From positions 1 through 64,000 of the forward strand of contig NZ_CALPDF010000008.1 of NCBI RefSeq assembly GCF_943193175.1: DNA of 64,000 nucleotides. Reading direction: 5' to 3'. The translations under genes and the position numbers were made by a program. The notes beneath the pieces were generated by a model, which was given only the letters and a program-made list of their open reading frames with translations, was not told the DNA's origin and did no database searches. This stretch comes from Neobacillus muris. Lineage in GTDB: Bacteria; Bacillota; Bacilli; Bacillales; Cytobacillaceae. Positions 60,154 to 64,000 of the stretch are shown piece by piece (the first letter of the stretch is position 1; every line of letters starts with the position of its first letter).

Positions 60154-60795
60154 TCTTTCATAGTATCCCCTTTCAAGGTATTGAGGCTGCCTTGATGTCC
60201 GTTCCTAACAGTTGAATCCATCTAACACTATATTTATCATACCAAACATTGCATAAATCGCACTGACATCATCAACCGATTCATTCCTTAAGAAGTCATG
60301 AACCAATATAAACCAGACTTCTAAAAGTTTTCGGCTTTAAAAGCCAACTGTATTAGTAAACATCCTATTTTAGACTTTCACTAACTGTTAACAGTCAACT
60401 ATAAATGAATATTTGAAAATATAATATATTAAAAAAAAGAATTCAGCAAGTAAAATTCTCACTTTTCCGAAAATGCTGGTTAGAAAATCTGACATTAAAA
60501 AATCGAAATTCTACAGTGTCCCGTTGTATCGTTGTAATTATAACTGTTGAAGCATCCTGAACTTTTTCAGAAGATGCAGACTCTATTTTCTTGAAGTGGC
60601 TTATTCTGTCTGCAGCATAATGACGCTGTGGTTCCGTTATCATGAACAAGGGATTGTACAAAACAAAAACAGCCCAAAATGGACTGCCAATTCATTTTTA
60701 TCCGCATGATTTAGGATAATAGTCGGGTTTACCCTCCTGGCTGACTGTTACCATTATTGAGTTTTAGTTTTTCGAACCTGACCGTCTGCATGTCC
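60154..60795. other. long intergenic region upstream of the GntR gene
   Basis: 642 bases. I see a five-codon leader-like ORF (60161-60144, minus, starting with ATG after AAAGGGG) at the GntR end. A 72-codon TTG frame (60661-60443, minus) has no ribosome site or recognisable product. The rest is A/T-rich, with no repeat, hairpin or operator I can defend. The space may hold regulatory sites or decayed sequence. Confidence 0.4.
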
Positions 60796-61947
60796 TTACA
60801 CCTCTTCACCATGAAGAAGCAATATTTCATTAAAAATGTTGATTCCATTAAACAATGAGTCAACTTCAAAATGCATGTAAGGATGATGAAGACCTGGCTG
60901 CAAATCACATCCTAATCCGATCATAGTTGCTTTTAACTGAGGCTTATTCACTTTATAAAAGTGAAAATCGTCGCCCCCTGAAGTGATAACGGCCGGTGCT
61001 AATTTATCTTCCCCTAAAACCGTTTCAATCGCCTTCGCCGCCAATTCCTCGGCCCCTTCACTTGACTCCGCTGCCACAATTCCATAATCATTGGTAATCT
61101 CAATATCTGTTTGGTAAATGTCTTTTGCATGTTCAATAATCTGAAGAACCTGCTTATGCATTTCATCCATAAGTTGGTTTGTTTGGGCTCTCATATCAAT
61201 GGCCAATGACGCTTTTCCAGGAATAATATTCGTATTTTTACCACCTGCGATAAACCGGGTTACCTTCGCAGAGTGTGGAATATTGGGGTTAAAATACAAG
61301 GAATGAATCGTATTGATCAAATAGGTGCCAATTTCAATGGCATTATGGGTTAAATGAGGCCGGGCGCCATGCGCATCCTCCCCATTAATCTCAAACTCTA
61401 TGGACCGGGTTGCACTGTGGACAATCGAAGGTGAAGCAAAACCAGTCCGCATTTCCTCTATTGGACGGAGGTGAATGCCATATAAGTAATCAACGTCATC
61501 CACAACTCCCTTTTCGACCATTTTTAACGCACCTGCTCCCACTTCTTCTGCTGGCTGGAAAATAAACCGGACACCGATTTGCTTTTTCAATTCTTCATTT
61601 TGATGAAGGCTCCATAATACGCCTAATACCATGGTCATATGAGCATCGTGTCCGCATGAGTGATTGGCTTGCATTTTTCCATGCACTTCTTGGAACAAAG
61701 CATCCATATCCGCACGGATGGCAATAACGGGCCGATTGCCGCTAAAGTTTCCGATATCACCGATGACACCGGTGCAATCATCAAAGGTGGTGACTCGCAG
61801 GCATCCTGCATCTTTTAGGATTTGTGCCACATATTTCGTCGTCTCTTTCTCTTCCCAACTGAGTTCTGGGTTTTGATGAAGGTATTGAAACGTTTCATAG
61901 ATTTTTTTCATAAAGGTTTGATTTAAAGTTTGCGTTTGTATCCCCAC
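60796..61947 (-). CDS. amhX: M20 amidohydrolase, AmhX-like
   Basis: 383 residues from GTG 61947, the same length as I recall for B. subtilis AmhX; the ATG at 61956 directly abuts AAGGGG and is too close. Motifs: L-H-Q-N-P-E-L-S-W-E-E, I-R-A-D-M-D-A-L-F, C-G-H-D-A-H-M-T-M, F-Q-P-A-E-E-V-G-A-G, D-A-H-G-A-R-P and the C-terminal G-G-D-D-F-H-F-Y. M20D enzyme cleaving an amide bond in an N-acyl or N-aryl amino acid; the natural substrate is not known. Adds a sixth M20 member to the window, here as a single gene far from the opp operon. Confidence 0.87.
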   Translation of the reverse strand: MGIQTQTLNQTFMKKIYETFQYLHQNPELSWEEKETTKYVAQILKDAGCLRVTTFDDCTGVIGDIGNFSGNRPVIAIRADMDALFQEVHGKMQANHSCGHDAHMTMVLGVLWSLHQNEELKKQIGVRFIFQPAEEVGAGALKMVEKGVVDDVDYLYGIHLRPIEEMRTGFASPSIVHSATRSIEFEINGEDAHGARPHLTHNAIEIGTYLINTIHSLYFNPNIPHSAKVTRFIAGGKNTNIIPGKASLAIDMRAQTNQLMDEMHKQVLQIIEHAKDIYQTDIEITNDYGIVAAESSEGAEELAAKAIETVLGEDKLAPAVITSGGDDFHFYKVNKPQLKATMIGLGCDLQPGLHHPYMHFEVDSLFNGINIFNEILLLHGEEV

Positions 61948-62416
61948 TTCACACATCCCCTTCTATATTTCATGCAGTACTTGCTGATTGGATTGAATCT
62001 GTTCTCCGATACTCCAGTTTATGTTTCCAGGCACTAGAAGGATATCCCTTCATCATGCTTTCCGAAGAATTGTCCTGCTTCAGTTCCTGACATCTGATAA
62101 TCATGCATAATACTTTAACACTATTTTAATATTACAAATATTTAAAAATTGTCTTAATTATAGGGAATGATTTCTAATATTTCAATACAAAAAGAGAAAA
62201 AGATTTGTTTTTTAGAAAATTATACGTCTGATATTCTTCATTCATTCTATTTAAAATATGGCGCACCTAAAACGATATGGGAGGATACGTTCTCGAGTGA
62301 CATCCTTTCTCACCTAGCCATCAAATGGTAACCCGGGGTTCGAAAATAGCGGTATTGTGTGGAATTAGACATCATTTTCCCCCCAAAAAAAAAAAATGTT
62401 GGCTGCCCAACATTTT
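61948..62416. other. intergenic region between amhX and queE
   Basis: 469 bases holding one possible short gene (62167-62331, listed), the queE terminator at its right end, and A/T-rich sequence otherwise. I see no preQ1 riboswitch here; it would lie upstream of queC, outside the window. Confidence 0.4.
62167..62331 (+). CDS. possible small protein, unknown
   Basis: An unbroken 54-codon frame from ATG 62167. The product starts with a polar stretch (M-I-S-N-I-S-I-Q-K-E-K-K) and continues as an amphipathic, aromatic-rich helix-like segment (Y-T-S-D-I-L-H-S-F-Y-L-K-Y-G) ending in K-W. Its composition is protein-like, but the only ribosome site (AGGG) touches the start codon. It could be a genuine short gene, a remnant, or chance. 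No family recognised. Confidence 0.28.
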   Translation: MISNISIQKEKKICFLENYTSDILHSFYLKYGAPKTIWEDTFSSDILSHLAIKW

Positions 62417-62418
62417 TT
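62391..62418 (-). terminator. terminator of the que operon
   Basis: AAAAAATGTTGG and CCAACATTTTTT form a 12-bp stem with loop CTGC. On the minus strand the stem starts at the queE stop codon and ends in a run of twelve Ts. Very strong intrinsic terminator. Confidence 0.95.
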
Positions 62419-63145
62419 ACACTCCCCGCTTATTTCCCCAGATAAAGGTATGCAGCTGAGGCAGTATTTTGATATTGTTCAAATCATGATCCTGCATGGC
62501 TTTATTGATAAGCCATTCATACTTAGAAAGCAGCTGCTGCAGCAATTGCTGATTATCAGTCGTTTTGCTGTCATCATTGCCGGCTTGCAGGAAAAACGGA
62601 ACATCGGGATAACGCAAATGAATGGTTTTGGCATATTGATAGTCTTGATCGTCAAATACCACAACCTTCAAGCTTACATGATGAGAGGGGTCCGTTTCCT
62701 TGAGCCTGTCAACGATTCGGTCTAAAACGGTAAGATCCGTCATCATCCCAGAGCTTGGTGCCTTTGGGGAAATGGTTAATTCATCAATCTCCAAAAACCA
62801 ATCCTGCCATTTGCTTCCCTGCGTTTCTAATCCAGTTTTAATATTTTTTTCTTTTAAAAGATCAATCAAGCAACGAAGATTTTTGATTAATGCAGGATTC
62901 CCGCCAGAGATAGTAACAAAAGAAAATCCATCTCCTCCTAGTGAAACAAGTTCCTGCCAGATTTCTTCTGCATTCATTTGCTTAATCAAATCTTTTCCTG
63001 AACCGTCCCACGTAAAAGAAGAATCGCACCATGAGCATGAATAGTCACAGCCGGCAGTCCGGACAAACATGGTTTTTTGCCCGATTACCATTCCTTCCCC
63101 TTGGATTGTTGGTCCAAATATTTCCATCACTGGTATTTTACTCAA
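62417..63145 (-). CDS. queE: 7-carboxy-7-deazaguanine synthase
   Basis: 242 residues from TTG 63145, which overlaps the end of queD by eight bases and gives the usual M-S-K-I-P-V-M-E-I-F-G-P-T-I-Q-G-E-G start; longer frames (to 63205) run inside queD. Radical SAM cluster C-D-Y-S-C-S-W-C-D (C-x3-C-x2-C), D-S-S-F-T-W-D-G, S-G-G-N-P-A as the SAM-binding GGE-like motif, and C-terminal L-P-Q-L-H-T-F-I-W-G-N-K-R-G-V. Nearly colinear with B. subtilis QueE. It makes the ring contraction of carboxytetrahydropterin to CDG in preQ0 synthesis, the precursor of tRNA queuosine. Last gene of queC-queD-queE. Confidence 0.95.
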   Translation of the reverse strand: MSKIPVMEIFGPTIQGEGMVIGQKTMFVRTAGCDYSCSWCDSSFTWDGSGKDLIKQMNAEEIWQELVSLGGDGFSFVTISGGNPALIKNLRCLIDLLKEKNIKTGLETQGSKWQDWFLEIDELTISPKAPSSGMMTDLTVLDRIVDRLKETDPSHHVSLKVVVFDDQDYQYAKTIHLRYPDVPFFLQAGNDDSKTTDNQQLLQQLLSKYEWLINKAMQDHDLNNIKILPQLHTFIWGNKRGV

Positions 63146-63620
63146 CTTCCATCCACTCCCGTCTTGCTTCGGCATAGCTGGTTGGCGTTTCGTATAAACG
63201 AACAAACTCTACGCGTGCACCGTTGTATGGCTGCTGCTTTTCCTCATTTTGCAAGGATTCCTGCATCTTCTCATAGATCCAGACCACCATGTTTTCAGCT
63301 GTTGTATTCATCGGCGGCAGGGTTTCATTTAAATATCGATGATCAAGAAAAATTTCAATTTCATTTTTCCAGATCTCTTTAATTTCACCAAAATCGATCA
63401 TTAAACCGCGGTCATCCACATAACCGCTGATTCCAAAAATTACTTTATACGTGTGGCCATGGAGGTTTTTGCATTTGCCCCCATAGCAATGCAAATGATG
63501 GGCCGCATCAAACGTGAATTCCTTGCTCACGAGGACGCGTTTGTTATGGTATTTAAGCTGGCTGCGATTGATATCTTCGTCGATTTTTTGGAGTTTGTCC
63601 ACGATTCGAAAGCCGTACAT
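63138..63620 (-). CDS. queD: 6-carboxy-5,6,7,8-tetrahydropterin synthase
   Basis: 160 residues. Zinc and catalytic motifs of the PTPS family: F-D-A-A-H-H-L-H (two His ligands), Cys45 region C-Y-G-G-K-C-K, L-H-G-H-T-Y-K-V (His ligand), D-H-R-Y-L-N-E and the Glu in the last helix region V-R-L-Y-E-T-P-T-S-Y. Converts dihydroneopterin triphosphate to carboxytetrahydropterin. It starts five bases after the queC stop with AGAGGAG ten bases before ATG, and overlaps queE, so the operon is translationally coupled. Confidence 0.95.
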   Translation of the reverse strand: MYGFRIVDKLQKIDEDINRSQLKYHNKRVLVSKEFTFDAAHHLHCYGGKCKNLHGHTYKVIFGISGYVDDRGLMIDFGEIKEIWKNEIEIFLDHRYLNETLPPMNTTAENMVVWIYEKMQESLQNEEKQQPYNGARVEFVRLYETPTSYAEARREWMEVE

Positions 63621-63624
63621 GGGT

Positions 63625-64000
63625 TTATAACTCCTCTCTTAATCTTAAATATTGATCAAGGCCGCGTTTTCTTAAATGACAAGCAGGGCATTCACCGCAG
63701 CCATCGGCAATGATCCCGTTATAACAAGTTAAGGTTTTTTCTCTGACAAAATCTAATGCGTTCAGTTCATCGGCCATTTGCCAGGTTTCCGCTTTATTCA
63801 GCCACATTAACGGTGTGTGAATGACAAATTCCTTGTCCATCGACAGGTTTAATGTGACATTTAACGATTTGATAAAAATATCACGGCAATCCGGATAGCC
63901 GCTGAAGTCTGTTTCACAAACGCCTGTCACGATATGTTTGGCACCTATTTGGCTGGCCAAAACACCTGCAAATGAGATGAACAGCAGATTTCGTCCTGGA
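63625..64000 (-). CDS. queC: 7-cyano-7-deazaguanine synthase, C-terminal part (cut by the window edge)
   Basis: The frame is open to base 64000 and runs beyond it; ~124 C-terminal residues are visible, including [12 protein letters not shown] just inside the edge, [15 protein letters not shown], and the zinc motif [15 protein letters not shown]. QueC uses ATP and ammonia to turn CDG into preQ0. The catalytic P-loop (S-G-G-x-D-S) and start codon lie outside. First visible gene of the queC-queD-queE operon. Confidence 0.95.
   Translation of the reverse strand, partial: PGRNLLFISFAGVLASQIGAKHIVTGVCETDFSGYPDCRDIFIKSLNVTLNLSMDKEFVIHTPLMWLNKAETWQMADELNALDFVREKTLTCYNGIIADGCGECPACHLRKRGLDQYLRLREEL

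Noticed and set aside
60443-60661. 72-codon minus-strand frame in the long gap upstream of GntR
   Set aside because: TTG start without ribosome site, irregular composition, no recognisable domain.
62331-62352. GGTTCGAA, like a tRNA T-loop
   Set aside because: The flanking bases do not pair as a T-arm and no cloverleaf, anticodon or acceptor stem can be drawn around it.
63145-63205. Longer N-terminus for QueE
   Set aside because: The extra codons lie within queD in another frame and have no similarity to QueE; the TTG at 63145 gives the expected start.

Overview
The window looks like the chromosome of an aerobic, spore-forming member of the Bacillaceae (Bacillus/Neobacillus/Mesobacillus type). 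The evidence is a 16S rRNA 5' end with a Bacillus-type leader and boxA, strong GGAGG ribosome sites with frequent TTG and GTG starts, and close relatives of Bacillus subtilis IspA, AmhX, YkvS (DUF2187), YsnE, the YIEGIA protein, the LnrJK-LnrLMN module and QueC-QueD-QueE. I see no insertion sequence, prophage, CRISPR array or tRNA gene. All names come from reading the translations; no database was searched. Layout: 1-240 holds the start of an rrn operon leaving the window on the minus strand, followed by three small ORFs. 1067-6185 pairs a GntR regulator fused to a solute-binding domain with a very large secreted propeller/carbohydrate-binding protein. 6575-8635 holds an LCP wall-polymer ligase, a SIMPL protein and a DUF2187 protein. 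9076-16182 is an amino-acid catabolic block: a Na+/solute symporter, an SDR, a Leu/Phe/Val-type dehydrogenase and the two-subunit ferredoxin oxidoreductase KorAB, divergent from an FCD-type GntR gene. The korA promoter has a palindrome at its start point. 16253-17369 is the YIEGIA pair. 17547-37613 is dominated by peptide and amide scavenging: two M20 peptidases, an S9 peptidase carrying an in-frame stop codon, an orphan OppA divergent from a LysR gene, a threonine-synthase-like enzyme, and a nine-gene operon abgA2-oppABCDF-abgA1-capA-abgB. Import by Opp and intracellular hydrolysis of acylated or amino-benzoyl amino acids is the natural reading, but the substrate is not known. 37912-41165 has an alpha/beta hydrolase, a C45 autoproteolytic acyltransferase-like protein and a methyltransferase. 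41543-49816 is the accessory part: a VWA protein, a macro-domain protein with an extra C-terminal helical domain, a fragment of an L,D-transpeptidase, and an operon of nucleotidyltransferase, GNAT acetyltransferase and a 1065-residue STAND-like ATPase. That ATPase has an N-terminal HEPN-like region (R-x4-H), a P-loop lacking its lysine, and C-terminal TPRs. An unrecognised 2-TM protein lies upstream. This is the best candidate for an undescribed conflict or defence system. 50053-57652 holds ispA, a PadR regulator with three copies of a clear operator controlling a divergent small gene, and a two-component system with a three-gene ABC exporter like LnrJKLMN. 58054-64000 holds a HAD phosphatase, a YsnE-like acetyltransferase, a GntR regulator, an AmhX-like amidohydrolase and the queC-queD-queE operon for preQ0, with queC cut by the window end.
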